Positions 26,260-35,752 are shown, counted from the stretch's first letter. The stretch: 64,000 bases of DNA from Clostridium sp. JN-1 (GCF_003718715.1 NZ_CP033465.1:930001-994000), one strand, 5' to 3'. Notes: a model not told the origin generated them from the sequence alone. Program-made: numbers and translations.

Positions 26260-28329
26260 ATGATTCACTTTAGTCATACAAAACATGGGGATGAGTTATT
26301 GAATTTATTAATAAATGCTAGTAGATATCTATCCCTTCAAGAATTACAGGATAGGCTAAAACTATCCAGGAGAAATGTGTTCTACATCCTTAAAAAAGTC
26401 AACGGTGAACTCGAACAGAATAATTTAGATCCTATTCAGAGAATTGGCAGTGCAGGATATTACTTGACCCCGGATAATATTGTCCAGTTAAATAAAAAAC
26501 AGTGTTCATCTAATTCTATACTGGAACCTAAACTTAGTCGTCTTGAAAGAGAGCAGTTTATTATATATAAATTAATAAATAGTGAAAGAGTTTCGTTACT
26601 TACAATTACCTCAACTTTAAATATCTCCAAAAATACTGCTATTAGCGATTTAAGAAACATAAGCAGTGAATTAGAAAAGCATGGATTAAAATTAATCAAA
26701 TCAAAACAAGGTCAAAAGCTTGAGGGATCAGAAATAGCACAGCGTAATTGGGTATATGAACAATTGAGCAAGCACAGTTCAGTTATTTATAGCCAGCTGT
26801 CCAATGACCCAAGTAAACTATCACAGATTAATACTTACCTTCACCAGTTAGAAAGAATAACCGGAAACTACTTAACAGATGATGCTTTAATGATTATAAG
26901 TACTTTCATACTTTGGTACTTAAATCGCACTAGCAGTGCAGATAAATTATTAATTAATACTCTAGAAAATGTAAGATTTGAAGATTCAGCAGGATTAAAA
27001 TGGACCAAAGAATTTCTCAATAAAAATGGTATTATAAATGAAGGTGAAGCTCACTATTTACTAAAAATGATTAATTCCAGCCAGTTTTCTAAAGTAAATC
27101 AAGAAGATCTCACAATTAAGAAATTGATTCCCATTACCAGGGCAATAGTTGATAGATTCAACAAAGTAGCAGGTGTTGATATTCCACCGAAGAATTTAGA
27201 AATTTCTTTAACTACACACTTGCTTTCAACTTATCACCGCGTAAAGTACAACATTTCTTATAAGCATCCAAATTTAAAACAAATAGAAGTAGAATATCAT
27301 CAGTTATTTAGCCTTACAAGATATTCTGTTTACTATTTTGAGAAATTTATCTCAATGCACTTAAGCGATGATGAAATAGCACTTATTGCCCTTTATTTTG
27401 GAAGTGAACTTAGAAAACTAGAAGAAAAAACTTTTAAAAATGAAAAACCTGATGTAATTGTAGTTTGCTCAAGTGGAATAGGTACATCTATTTTTTTAGA
27501 GCAGCAACTGCGCAGTCGTTATCCTTCAATTAAATTTTCTTCACCTATGAATGTCCTCCAGTACGAGAGTAGTTCTCTATCTGGAGTTAAATTGGTTATT
27601 AGCACAATAGATTTACACGAAAGGAAACAAATACCTGTAATTCAAGTTCCTGCAATTCCAGATATACTTGAATGGAATTACATTACTCAAGCACTTGCTA
27701 AAGTCGGTCTAAATAGTGGAAAAAGGTCTCAGATTAATACGGAAAATTTGTTGGATATCATTAGTAATTATGCCAGAATTGAAGATGTAAATGGTCTTAA
27801 AAAAGCATTGGAAAGTTATTTTAATCAAATAAAAAATGTTGAAAAAGTAACTACAGAAAATAATATCAGACTTCAGGATCTACTTTCCGAATCCCACATT
27901 ATGATATATAAACAAAAATTAAATTGGGATGAGGCTGTTCAAATTACCTACGTTCCACTTATTAAAGGAAATATCGTAAAATATAGATATATTGATAAAA
28001 TTATTAATTTAACTAGAATTCATGGACCATATATGGTGCTTGGAAAAGGCATTATGCTTGCACATGCAAAACCAAGCGATGGTGTTAACTCTCTTGGAAT
28101 TTGTTTAGCACTGTTTAAACATGCCGTGGATATACCAACTCCAAACGATAAAAAAACAGCTAAAGTTAATCTTATTATAGGTTTAGCTCCAGTTGATTCA
28201 GTAAGTCATCTTACAGCACTGTCACAATTAATGAATAAAATTCAAGATGACAATTGGATTGCTTCTGTTTATAAATGCAATAATAAAAAACAATTAAAAG
28301 AATTAATTTTAAATGAAATTTTTGATTAA
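26260..28329 (+). CDS. PRD-containing transcriptional activator with EIIB and EIIA domains (MtlR/LicR type)
   Basis: 689 residues: two N-terminal helix-turn-helix domains (about 10-60 and 95-150), two PTS regulation domains (about 195-300 and 305-405), an EIIB-like domain with phosphocysteine in CSSGIGTS (near 407-414) and a C-terminal EIIA-like domain with His in GKGIMLAHAKPSDGV (near 600). Such activators are switched by PTS phosphorylation on the PRD histidines and EIIB cysteine, and turn on their own PTS operon when sugar is taken up. GGGAGGTGAT precedes ATG 26260. Downstream of the EIIC gene, it most likely controls this operon. Confidence 0.9.
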   Translation: MIHFSHTKHGDELLNLLINASRYLSLQELQDRLKLSRRNVFYILKKVNGELEQNNLDPIQRIGSAGYYLTPDNIVQLNKKQCSSNSILEPKLSRLEREQFIIYKLINSERVSLLTITSTLNISKNTAISDLRNISSELEKHGLKLIKSKQGQKLEGSEIAQRNWVYEQLSKHSSVIYSQLSNDPSKLSQINTYLHQLERITGNYLTDDALMIISTFILWYLNRTSSADKLLINTLENVRFEDSAGLKWTKEFLNKNGIINEGEAHYLLKMINSSQFSKVNQEDLTIKKLIPITRAIVDRFNKVAGVDIPPKNLEISLTTHLLSTYHRVKYNISYKHPNLKQIEVEYHQLFSLTRYSVYYFEKFISMHLSDDEIALIALYFGSELRKLEEKTFKNEKPDVIVVCSSGIGTSIFLEQQLRSRYPSIKFSSPMNVLQYESSSLSGVKLVISTIDLHERKQIPVIQVPAIPDILEWNYITQALAKVGLNSGKRSQINTENLLDIISNYARIEDVNGLKKALESYFNQIKNVEKVTTENNIRLQDLLSESHIMIYKQKLNWDEAVQITYVPLIKGNIVKYRYIDKIINLTRIHGPYMVLGKGIMLAHAKPSDGVNSLGICLALFKHAVDIPTPNDKKTAKVNLIIGLAPVDSVSHLTALSQLMNKIQDDNWIASVYKCNNKKQLKELILNEIFD

Positions 28330-28345
28330 AAGTGTTGTAAAACAA

Positions 28346-28390
28346 GAGAACATACCTAGATTTGTGTAAATCAAATCTAGGTACGTTCTC
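28346..28390. repeat. 45-nt hairpin repeat, copy 1
   Basis: Two 19-nt arms (GAGAACATACCTAGATTTG and its complement, one mismatch) close a 7-nt loop TGTAAAT. The same 45 nt occurs at 43929-43973 with one difference. It lies between convergent genes and could terminate both, though no T-run follows, and its recurrence in other intergenic gaps marks it as a dispersed palindrome. Confidence 0.8.
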
Positions 28391-28416
28391 GAACTTGACA
28401 CAAACCTTAAGTACCT

Positions 28417-31071
28417 CTATTCTTCAATTATCATGACAAATCCAGCATTACCATCAACTCTTATTTTCTGACCTGTCTTGATTTTCTTAGTAGCTTCCGT
28501 AATTCCAACTACTGCTGGTATTCCGTATTCTCTAGCAACCACAGTACCGTGAGTGAGTAAACCTCCAACCTCCATAACAAGACCAGCTGCATTTATAAAT
28601 AATGGTGTCCAGCCTGGGTCTGTAAAAGGTGCTACTAGAATTTCGCCTTTATTTATAGAAGTCTTTGAGGGGTCAGTGATTACTCTTGCGATACCTTCAA
28701 TAACTCCTGAGGAAACGGGCATGCCGGGTAGTGCACCTTCAGGAAGGTTCTCTCTTTTATAGCCTGCTTTGATTTCTTCACCATCACTAGTTATGAGGCG
28801 AGGAGGGGTTAGCTTATTAAAGTGCTCATATTCCTCTTTCCTCAGTTTTACAAGTTCTACAAGGCTATAATTATTTTGTATTGCCTTATAAAGCTCCCAG
28901 AAGCCTACATAGAATATATCCTTTTCTTCTAAAAGATGGCCTTTTTCAACTAGCAGCCTTGCTTCTTCTAAGAAGGCTTTCTTATAGGTCAGAATAAGCT
29001 TCATTATTAAATATTTAGGATGTTCTCTAATTGGCATATAGTTTCTTAATACCCTTACCATACGTCTTACTACTTTGCCTTTTACTTTTCCGTGATTTTC
29101 TTCTACTTCTTTAATGAGTTCTGCTGAAGCTTTCTTTGCTCTTTCAATAGTTTCCTTATGCTCTTTTCTGTGGATGCCTTCCTCTGAGGTATTAACTATA
29201 GATATAATTGCCTTTGCTAGAGGTTCAGGATTCTCTATCCATCTATCCTTTGCCATGTCTATTTCACCAGCAGCCCTCATGTCGTATATATCAATAAAGG
29301 TATTAAACTTCTTTTTAAATTCATTATTGTCCTTTAGTTTGTTTATTCTATCAATTAAAGTGATATAATCCTCATTTGTAAATTCTCTTATTAAATCAGG
29401 TGATTTTCTAACCATATCAGCTAGGTCTCCAACAAGAAGACCCATTTCTGTGGTTATATTGCCCTCCAGGCCTTTAATTATAATATCAACATATTTGTGT
29501 TCTAAAAGCAGCTTTTCTTCCTGTGCTTCAAGAGCTTTAAAGCTTAACATTGCAGGAGCCATTATTGGAAGCAACACCCGAAAATCATCAGAAAAGTCTG
29601 CAGACTTATATATAGCTTCAAGTTTTTCTATGCCTTGCTTTGCACTATTAACAGCCTTAGCCGCTTCTTTTGTTCGCTTATCTATATAGCTTTTTACAAA
29701 TTCAACAGTACCCTCAGGTTTTCTGTAGGTAATATTTTTTATAGATTTGAAAACTATAGGCTTAAAGAATTTTCTTAAGGCTTTCCCTGAGTTTTTGTTC
29801 TTTTTAATTTCTGTTTCAAAGTCAGGCCTGTTTATAAGCTCTTTTAAAGCTTGTGACATCAAGGCATCAGCATTTTTGAGAAATGAAGATATAACCTCTC
29901 TAGGTTTTTTATATTGAAGAATATCACTTAAATCAAGATATATTCTGCCTGCTGCTGACTTTATTACTCTATATTCCTCGGCACTTCTAGCTCCTTTGTC
30001 AAAAGGAAAAATCATTCTAAGCATGTCAATTCCAAGTGGTGAAATAGGGGCTGTCATAACTTGAAAATGGTTAAAGGAAACATAGACATGCAGAGCCTCA
30101 TCCTTTGGCATAGGCTGCGGCATAGGAAATAATGAGGTAATAGCACGGCTTTGAACTATATACAGCTTGCCATTTTTAAGACACCACTCAATGTCCTGTG
30201 GGCAGCCGTAGTGCTTTTCTATTGCCATGCCTAATTCGGCAAGATTTTTTATCTGTGAGTCCTGAAGAACTTGGCTTGCTGCTTTCTCAGCTGTTATCTC
30301 GACTTTTTTTGTGCCACCGCCTCTAATCGGCATTATAGCAAGTTTTTTCTCAGCAATTGTTTTACTTTCTATCTCTGAACTTCTTTTATTATATTTATAT
30401 ATGTCAGGGGATACTAAACCGGAAACAAGAGCTTCTCCTAAACCGTAGCTTGCATCTATGGATATGAGCTTTCTGTGACCTAATATAGGGTCCGCCGTAA
30501 ACATAATTCCTGATACTTGAGGCAGTACCATCTTTTGAACAACTACTGACATATGAACCTTTTCATGTTCAATTTTATTTTGAATTCTATATAATATAGC
30601 TCTATCTGTAAACAGTGATGCCCAGCAGTTTCTTACTGAGTTTAGTAGGGCTTTTTCTCCCATGATATTAAGATAGGTGTCCTGCTGACCAGCAAAAGAG
30701 GCAAAAGCTAAGTCTTCTGCTGTGGCGCTTGATCTAACTGCATAGTAGTTGTCTGCTCCTAGCTTGTTAAATGATTTTATTATTTCCTGTTCCACTTTTT
30801 CAGGTACAGCTGATTGCTGTATTTTCTCTCTTATTTGCTTCCCAATTTTATTTATGTTATCAAGACTTGCAACTTTAATTGTCTGAGCTATGAATTCTGA
30901 CAGATTGTTATAGTGTATGAATTCCTTATAGCCTTCTGTTGTCACACAAAATCCAAAAGGTACAGGGAAACCTGCCAGTGTCATTTCACCTAGGTTTGCA
31001 CCTTTACCTCCTACAAGAGGCAAGTCTTTTTTATCTGTCTCATCAAAGAATAAAGTATACCTTTTTTCCAT
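28417..31071 (-). CDS. PEP-synthase-like / rifampin phosphotransferase family protein
   Basis: 884 residues: N-terminal ATP-grasp pyruvate-phosphate-dikinase domain (GGKGANLGEM, VRSSATAEDLAFASFAGQQDT, QDIEWCLKNGKLYIVQSRAI, about 1-320), a long middle domain (about 325-780) and a C-terminal phosphohistidine domain with GGLLTHGTVVAREYGIPAVVG. The TH-G form of the histidine motif, the absence of a C-terminal PEP/pyruvate-binding barrel, and the length match rifampin phosphotransferases better than PEP synthase, which has a barrel after the His domain. It would transfer phosphate from ATP to a substrate; drug inactivation is possible but not proven. ATG 31071 follows GGAGGTGGAAGG. Confidence 0.72.
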   Translation of the reverse strand: MEKRYTLFFDETDKKDLPLVGGKGANLGEMTLAGFPVPFGFCVTTEGYKEFIHYNNLSEFIAQTIKVASLDNINKIGKQIREKIQQSAVPEKVEQEIIKSFNKLGADNYYAVRSSATAEDLAFASFAGQQDTYLNIMGEKALLNSVRNCWASLFTDRAILYRIQNKIEHEKVHMSVVVQKMVLPQVSGIMFTADPILGHRKLISIDASYGLGEALVSGLVSPDIYKYNKRSSEIESKTIAEKKLAIMPIRGGGTKKVEITAEKAASQVLQDSQIKNLAELGMAIEKHYGCPQDIEWCLKNGKLYIVQSRAITSLFPMPQPMPKDEALHVYVSFNHFQVMTAPISPLGIDMLRMIFPFDKGARSAEEYRVIKSAAGRIYLDLSDILQYKKPREVISSFLKNADALMSQALKELINRPDFETEIKKNKNSGKALRKFFKPIVFKSIKNITYRKPEGTVEFVKSYIDKRTKEAAKAVNSAKQGIEKLEAIYKSADFSDDFRVLLPIMAPAMLSFKALEAQEEKLLLEHKYVDIIIKGLEGNITTEMGLLVGDLADMVRKSPDLIREFTNEDYITLIDRINKLKDNNEFKKKFNTFIDIYDMRAAGEIDMAKDRWIENPEPLAKAIISIVNTSEEGIHRKEHKETIERAKKASAELIKEVEENHGKVKGKVVRRMVRVLRNYMPIREHPKYLIMKLILTYKKAFLEEARLLVEKGHLLEEKDIFYVGFWELYKAIQNNYSLVELVKLRKEEYEHFNKLTPPRLITSDGEEIKAGYKRENLPEGALPGMPVSSGVIEGIARVITDPSKTSINKGEILVAPFTDPGWTPLFINAAGLVMEVGGLLTHGTVVAREYGIPAVVGITEATKKIKTGQKIRVDGNAGFVMIIEE

Positions 31072-31269
31072 AATCCTTCCACCTCCATAATATTTATAGC
31101 TTTGCACCGTTCAAAAATAGTTCGGTTAATTGATTTCTTTATCTTAAGTAAATAGCTGTTAATTTAGTCTTAATTTGTTTTATTTTTTTGGATGACATTT
31201 GGAGGACATAGATATGAAAAAGGCTCTTTGAAATATTAATCCAAAGAGCCTTTAACCATTGAAAACACT

Positions 31270-31356
31270 TGGTGCCGGAGGCGGGACTTGAACCCGCATG
31301 TTGTTACCAACGACGGATTTTGAATCCGTTGCGTCTGCCAATTCCACCACTTCGGC
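31270..31356 (-). tRNA. tRNA-Leu (anticodon CAA)
   Basis: On the minus strand the sequence folds as a class II tRNA: acceptor start GCCGAAG, D-arm with GTGGTGGAATTGGCAGAC, anticodon stem ACGGA/TCCGT with loop TTCAAAA (anticodon CAA, reading UUG), a long variable arm, T-arm GCGGGTTCAAGTCCCGC, and an encoded CCA. The acceptor stem has one A-C mismatch at the fifth pair (A5-C68). Confidence 0.95.
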
Positions 31357-31423
31357 AAGGAACGAATATATAATATCACATGAATTCAACATAGTCAATG
31401 ATAAATACAAAAAAAGTAGAAGA

Positions 31424-31942
31424 TTATAGTGAAATTTTGAGAAAAAACATTTTTGCTGCCCAGCTTTTTATATAAGGTATATTCAAAACATTAGGTGTAT
31501 GTTGAGCTATTAAAGGATTTCCGTAATCATCAAAAGAAGTGATGATTGCGGAATGAGCTATTATTCCTTTTGAATCTTGGTAAGATATTATATCACCAGG
31601 TTCGAGCATGCTTACAGAAGGGACTTCTTTTCCTTTGACTCCATATAAATTTTTAGCATAACTATTTTTTAGATACCAATAAAGTGAGCCGGCAACTGCC
31701 CATGAGATGGACCACTTATCGTCTGATAAATTTGGAGTGTTATTATTGGAATACCACCATGGATTTTCACCTGAAAAAATCATTGGAGCACCTCCAGCAT
31801 TTAAACATTGAGAAATGAAGTTTGTACAGTCACCACCATTTTCACCATATAAGACAAAGTACTTAAAAGCAGGATTTGGTACTACGGTATAGTTTATAGC
31901 GTAGTTTACAGCCTTTTCTCTAGAATATAATAGATTTTTCAT
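31424..31942 (-). CDS. Amidase-domain (NlpC/P60-like) protein
   Basis: 172 residues matching the putative amidase domain family (Amidase_6): YSREKAVNYAINYT at the start, the probable catalytic cysteine in GGDCTNFISQCLNAGG (near 38), LEPGDIISYQ and the histidine of AHSAIITS (near 130). Such domains are associated with cell-wall peptide processing in Clostridia and Bacilli. No signal peptide is visible, so it may be cytoplasmic or exported by another route. The start ATG 31942 has only a weak AGGAAATT-type site upstream. Confidence 0.75.
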   Translation of the reverse strand: MKNLLYSREKAVNYAINYTVVPNPAFKYFVLYGENGGDCTNFISQCLNAGGAPMIFSGENPWWYSNNNTPNLSDDKWSISWAVAGSLYWYLKNSYAKNLYGVKGKEVPSVSMLEPGDIISYQDSKGIIAHSAIITSFDDYGNPLIAQHTPNVLNIPYIKSWAAKMFFLKISL

Positions 31943-31953
31943 ATACTTATAAT

Positions 31954-32004
31954 TTCCTCATAAAATTAATTACAGTATTATATTATGATTAATTTTATGA
32001 GGAA
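31954..32004. other. 17-bp inverted repeat between nadC and the amidase gene
   Basis: TTCCTCATAAAATTAAT (31954-31970) and its exact complement (31988-32004) flank a 17-nt centre, just upstream of the amidase start (31942). No T-run follows in either direction, so it may be an operator or an mRNA 5' hairpin that masks the amidase ribosome binding site (AGGAA lies in the right arm). Confidence 0.55.
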
Positions 32005-32040
32005 GTTAACCTTTAAAGCTAACACGATATTTTTTAGTGC

Positions 32041-32868
32041 TTAAAATTTTAAACTTATATCGAGTGCATTTACAGAATGGGTGAGGGCTCCAAGTGATAT
32101 TATATCCACGCCAGTTGCTGCAACGTTTTTTATATTTTCTTCTGTAACATTTCCTGAAGCCTCTAAAATAAATTTACCGTGAGCAAGCTTTACTGCTTCC
32201 TTCATAGTTTTAATATCCATATTATCAAGCATGATTACATCAACTTTAGTTTTCATTGCTTCTCTTAGCTGATCTAAATTTTCAACTTCAACTTCAATTT
32301 TAGTTGTAAAACCAACTTTGTCATTTATTCTTTTAACAGCTTCAGTTATAGAACCAACTGCCTGTATATGATTGTCCTTAATCATTACAAAATCGGATAA
32401 ATTCAATCTGTGGTTGTAACCTCCTCCAACTTTTACAGAATACTTATCTAACATTCTAAAACCAGGAAGAGTTTTTCGAGTGTCAGCTATTTTAACATCG
32501 TAATCCTTAACTAAGTTTACAATTTTATTGGTTTTAGTTGCAATTCCAGACATCCTTTGAAGTATATTTAAGGCAACTCTTTCTGCCTTTAATATTGATT
32601 TGGATGATCCTTCTACTTCTGCAATAATGTCACCCTCTTTTACACTTAGACCATCATTTATAAGTATTTTAAAGTTAACACTCTTATCTAAGAATTCAAA
32701 AACCCTTTTTGCAACATCAATTCCAGCAATTACACCACATTCTTTTGCAACAAATTTCCCTTTTGAAATTTCATCACCAGAAAATAAGGTGTCTGTGGTT
32801 ATATCACCATAATTGATATCTTCTATAAGTGCATTTTCAATTAATTTATCTACTATTAAATAATTCAA
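32041..32868 (-). CDS. nadC: Nicotinate-nucleotide pyrophosphorylase (carboxylating)
   Basis: 275 residues, the standard QPRTase length. Family motifs: EDINYGDITTD at the N-terminus, LNILQRMSGIAT, DTRKTLPGFRMLDKYSVKVGGGYNHRLNL, IEVEVENLDQL and the C-terminal LEASGNVTEEN. It converts quinolinate and PRPP to nicotinate mononucleotide, the last step of the de novo NAD route started by NadB and NadA. It starts 6 bp after nadB with AGGTGAT upstream; operon nadA-nadB-nadC. Confidence 0.96.
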   Translation of the reverse strand: MNYLIVDKLIENALIEDINYGDITTDTLFSGDEISKGKFVAKECGVIAGIDVAKRVFEFLDKSVNFKILINDGLSVKEGDIIAEVEGSSKSILKAERVALNILQRMSGIATKTNKIVNLVKDYDVKIADTRKTLPGFRMLDKYSVKVGGGYNHRLNLSDFVMIKDNHIQAVGSITEAVKRINDKVGFTTKIEVEVENLDQLREAMKTKVDVIMLDNMDIKTMKEAVKLAHGKFILEASGNVTEENIKNVAATGVDIISLGALTHSVNALDISLKF

Positions 32869-32874
32869 TCAAGA

Positions 32875-34434
32875 TCACCTCAAAACTAATTTTTCTTTAG
32901 AGTAGTCTTCAATGTAATTGCTTCCAAGCGAAGAGTGAGATTCTAAAACAGCATCAATAACACTTTTGGCAGCTTCATACATATTATAAACTTCTACTCC
33001 TTCTAAGTCTCTAAAATTCATATTTTCAAGTTTACATAGAACTTCATTCACAGCTTTTGATGCAAATTTAACATTATCAATTGTTCTAACTATACCAACA
33101 TTGTTTTCCATAATTGTTTTTAAATCATTTTTTAACTTTGAAAAATTAAAACTTTTTTCTTCAACTTCGAAATTAATATTCTCATTAGCATGTTCATATA
33201 TATCTTTAATTCTATATTTAATATCATTGGCAATTCGTTTTCCAAAGACAACAGCTTCCACTAAGGAGTTACTTGCAAGTCTATTTGCTCCATGAACTCC
33301 AGTACAAGAACATTCTCCAACAGCATATAGATTTTCCATACTTGTTCTTCCAAACAAGTCAACTTTAATTCCACCCATAAAATAATGCTGGGCTGGAGTT
33401 ACAGGTATATAATCTTTGTAAATTTCTATATTGTTATTTTCACATTCTGTATAAATTTTATTAAATCTATTTTTTAAAAAATTTTTATCGTACATGGTTG
33501 CATCCAAATAAACATAATCTGAATCACTTTTTTCCATTTGATCACTAATAGCTCTAGCTACAATATCTCTAGGTGCGAGTTCCATTCTCTTATCGTACTC
33601 TTCCATAAATCTGCTGCCAGATTTATTTCTAAGTACAGCACCTTCTCCCCTTACTGCTTCAGATATGAGAAACATTTTTTCAAAGTTATGTTTTTTAGAA
33701 TACAAGGCAGTAGGGTGAAACTGGATGTACTCCATATCAGCTAAATCTACATCTGCTCTTATTGCCATTGCAATTCCATCACCTGTAAGTACGTCTGCAT
33801 TTGTAGTCTTTGAAAATAACTGACCTATTCCACCTGATGCAATAACGCAGCATTTTGATTTTAAATAGATAAGTTTATCGTTGTAAAATGCAGTTATTCC
33901 AGTATAAATATTTTTGCTGTCCACAATATCTAAAGCAAATATATTTGACATTATCTCTATATTTGGAGCAGCTTTAGCTTTTTTTATCAAACTTTCCATT
34001 ATACCTTTTCCAGTAGAATCACCGTGTACATGCAAGATTCTAGGAATAGAATGATTTCCTTCAAATGATCTATAAAAGTTGCCATTTTCATCTTTGTCAA
34101 AATTGACTCCAAGATCTACAAGACTGTCTATAGCTTCATCGGATTCATTCACAAGTACGTTTACTGCATCAACGTCATTTACATAGCAGCCTGCATTCAT
34201 AGTATCCTTTACATGCAGCTCTCTTTTATCATCATCTATGCTTGCAGCAATTCCTCCTTGAGCAAGATATGAGTCACAATCGTATATGTCTTTTTTACTT
34301 AAAACAGCTATTTTTAAACTCTTAGGAAGCATCAAAGCTGTGTAGATGCCGCCTATTCCTGCTCCAATTATAACTACGTCAAAATTTTTGGTGCCACAGG
34401 AATTATTGTAATTTACTAGATATCTTCTTTTCAT
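32875..34434 (-). CDS. nadB: L-aspartate oxidase
   Basis: 519 residues of the succinate dehydrogenase/fumarate reductase flavoprotein family: FAD-binding VVIIGAGIGGIYTAL near residue 20, SYLAQGGIAAS, HVHGDSTGKGIM, EYIQFHPTAL and GVHGANRLASNSLVEAVVFG. It oxidises aspartate to iminoaspartate, which NadA condenses with DHAP. In anaerobes fumarate serves as electron acceptor. Second gene of the nad operon, 24 bp after nadA. Confidence 0.95.
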   Translation of the reverse strand: MKRRYLVNYNNSCGTKNFDVVIIGAGIGGIYTALMLPKSLKIAVLSKKDIYDCDSYLAQGGIAASIDDDKRELHVKDTMNAGCYVNDVDAVNVLVNESDEAIDSLVDLGVNFDKDENGNFYRSFEGNHSIPRILHVHGDSTGKGIMESLIKKAKAAPNIEIMSNIFALDIVDSKNIYTGITAFYNDKLIYLKSKCCVIASGGIGQLFSKTTNADVLTGDGIAMAIRADVDLADMEYIQFHPTALYSKKHNFEKMFLISEAVRGEGAVLRNKSGSRFMEEYDKRMELAPRDIVARAISDQMEKSDSDYVYLDATMYDKNFLKNRFNKIYTECENNNIEIYKDYIPVTPAQHYFMGGIKVDLFGRTSMENLYAVGECSCTGVHGANRLASNSLVEAVVFGKRIANDIKYRIKDIYEHANENINFEVEEKSFNFSKLKNDLKTIMENNVGIVRTIDNVKFASKAVNEVLCKLENMNFRDLEGVEVYNMYEAAKSVIDAVLESHSSLGSNYIEDYSKEKLVLR

Positions 34435-34458
34435 TTTATACCACCAACTATCCTTAAT

Positions 34459-35373
34459 TTATTCAATTTTAAGCATTTTTTCAAGAGAACTAAGCGCCTT
34501 TAATCTAATTTCATCAGGAACAAATATTTCATGTTCCATATTTAAAAGGGAATTATGAACTTCTTTAAGTGTAGTCATTTTCATGTTTTGACATATGAGT
34601 TTTGAACTTAATAAATAAAATTTCTTTTCAGGGTTATCATTCTCCATTTTGTGCAGTACTCCCATTTCAGTACCTATGATAAATTCACTGTTTTGAGAAT
34701 TCTTTGCATAGTCAATTATCTGCGAAGTACTTCCTACAAAGTCAGCATTATCTCTTATTACTTTTGGAACTTCAGGATGTACCAGTATTTCAGCTTCAGG
34801 ATGATCATTTTTTACTTTTTTAACATCTTCCATGGTTATTCTGGCATGAGTTATACAGTGACCACTTGTCCATGGTATGATTTCTTTGTCTGTAACCTTT
34901 TCAGCCGCGAAACTTGCAAGATTTTCGTCTGGCACAAATAATATCTTATTTTTATCTATACTTTCTATAACTTTAACTGCATTAGAAGAAGTACAGCATA
35001 TATCACTTATAGCTTTAACTTCAGTTGAAGAGTTTATATAACATACTACAGCTGCATCAGGGTGCTTTTCCTTTTCCATCATTAGCTGTTCTTCATCTAT
35101 ACAATCTGCTAAAGGACATCCTGCATATTTTGAAGGCAGTAGAACCCTTTTGTTTGGGGAAAGTATCTTTGCACTTTCTGCCATAAATTTAACACCGCAA
35201 AATACAATAACTTCATTATCCATTTTTGCAGCAGCACGGCTAAGTGCAAAAGAATCACCTACGATGTCTGCTATATCTTGAACTTCTGGTAGTTGATAAT
35301 TATGTGCTAATATACAAGCGTTTTTCTCTTTCTTTAACCTATTTATTTCATTTACCAAAATGTTATTATCCAT
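34459..35373 (-). CDS. nadA: Quinolinate synthase
   Basis: 304 residues. The [4Fe-4S] cysteines lie in VVFCGVKFMAES, CCTSSNAVKV and the C-terminal SKLICQNMK; AHNYQLPEVQDIAD and AGCPLADC are family motifs. It condenses iminoaspartate and DHAP to quinolinate. ATG 35373 follows AGGGGTG; a frame extension upstream would cross the operator and is not used. First gene of nadABC; two related palindromes lie 30-120 bp upstream and probably bind the niacin-responsive repressor. Confidence 0.95.
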   Translation of the reverse strand: MDNNILVNEINRLKKEKNACILAHNYQLPEVQDIADIVGDSFALSRAAAKMDNEVIVFCGVKFMAESAKILSPNKRVLLPSKYAGCPLADCIDEEQLMMEKEKHPDAAVVCYINSSTEVKAISDICCTSSNAVKVIESIDKNKILFVPDENLASFAAEKVTDKEIIPWTSGHCITHARITMEDVKKVKNDHPEAEILVHPEVPKVIRDNADFVGSTSQIIDYAKNSQNSEFIIGTEMGVLHKMENDNPEKKFYLLSSKLICQNMKMTTLKEVHNSLLNMEHEIFVPDEIRLKALSSLEKMLKIE

Positions 35374-35404
35374 AAGTACACCCCTAAAATTTATATAATT
35401 TAAT

Positions 35405-35494
35405 GTATATACACAAGTATATACTAATTTTTGCGCCTTAACAATATTAAAATTGCATATATACAATTCGCATTATATATGCTTGTGTATGCAG
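35405..35494. promoter_or_regulatory. Pair of nad operators
   Basis: Site 1, GTATATAC-ACAA-GTATATAC (35405-35424), is a 20-bp dyad with identical 8-bp arms; site 2 (35475-35494), read on the minus strand, has GCATAC-ACAA-GCATAT. The two share the ACAA centre and arm pattern and are spaced about 70 bp apart upstream of nadA. They most likely bind NiaR or a similar NAD repressor; which protein is inference. Confidence 0.6.
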
Positions 35495-35512
35495 ATTAAG
35501 AACTTGTATTTA

Positions 35513-35752
35513 TTATTCCAAACTTTTTAAATTTTAATTATGATTTTTAAGTTTATTATTTATGAAAAACTTTATGCTAATATTTCAAAATGTATTGTTA
35601 TATATGTCTATCTTTGCTAAAATGTAAGTGGTAGGAAGATATTTTCACTGTGGGACTTAAGATATCCCAGCGGGTTAAAATAATCCTATGAAGATAACAA
35701 ATTATTTTATTTTTGTAGTTAATAATTAAATGATCGGAAGGGAGAATAAAAT
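35513..35752 (+). other. Leader region before the NifU-like/GGGtGRT genes
   Basis: About 240 bp without a gene. Between 35625 and 35700 several short hairpins can form (AGTG...CACT, TGGGA...TCCCA, GGGTTA...TAATCC), which is more structure than expected for the AT-rich background and suggests a structured 5' leader. I cannot match it to a riboswitch class. AGGGAG precedes the gene start. Confidence 0.35.

Noticed and set aside
28417-31071. Assignment as phosphoenolpyruvate synthase
   Set aside because: The phosphohistidine domain is C-terminal and no PEP/pyruvate barrel follows; PEP synthase has the His domain in the middle.
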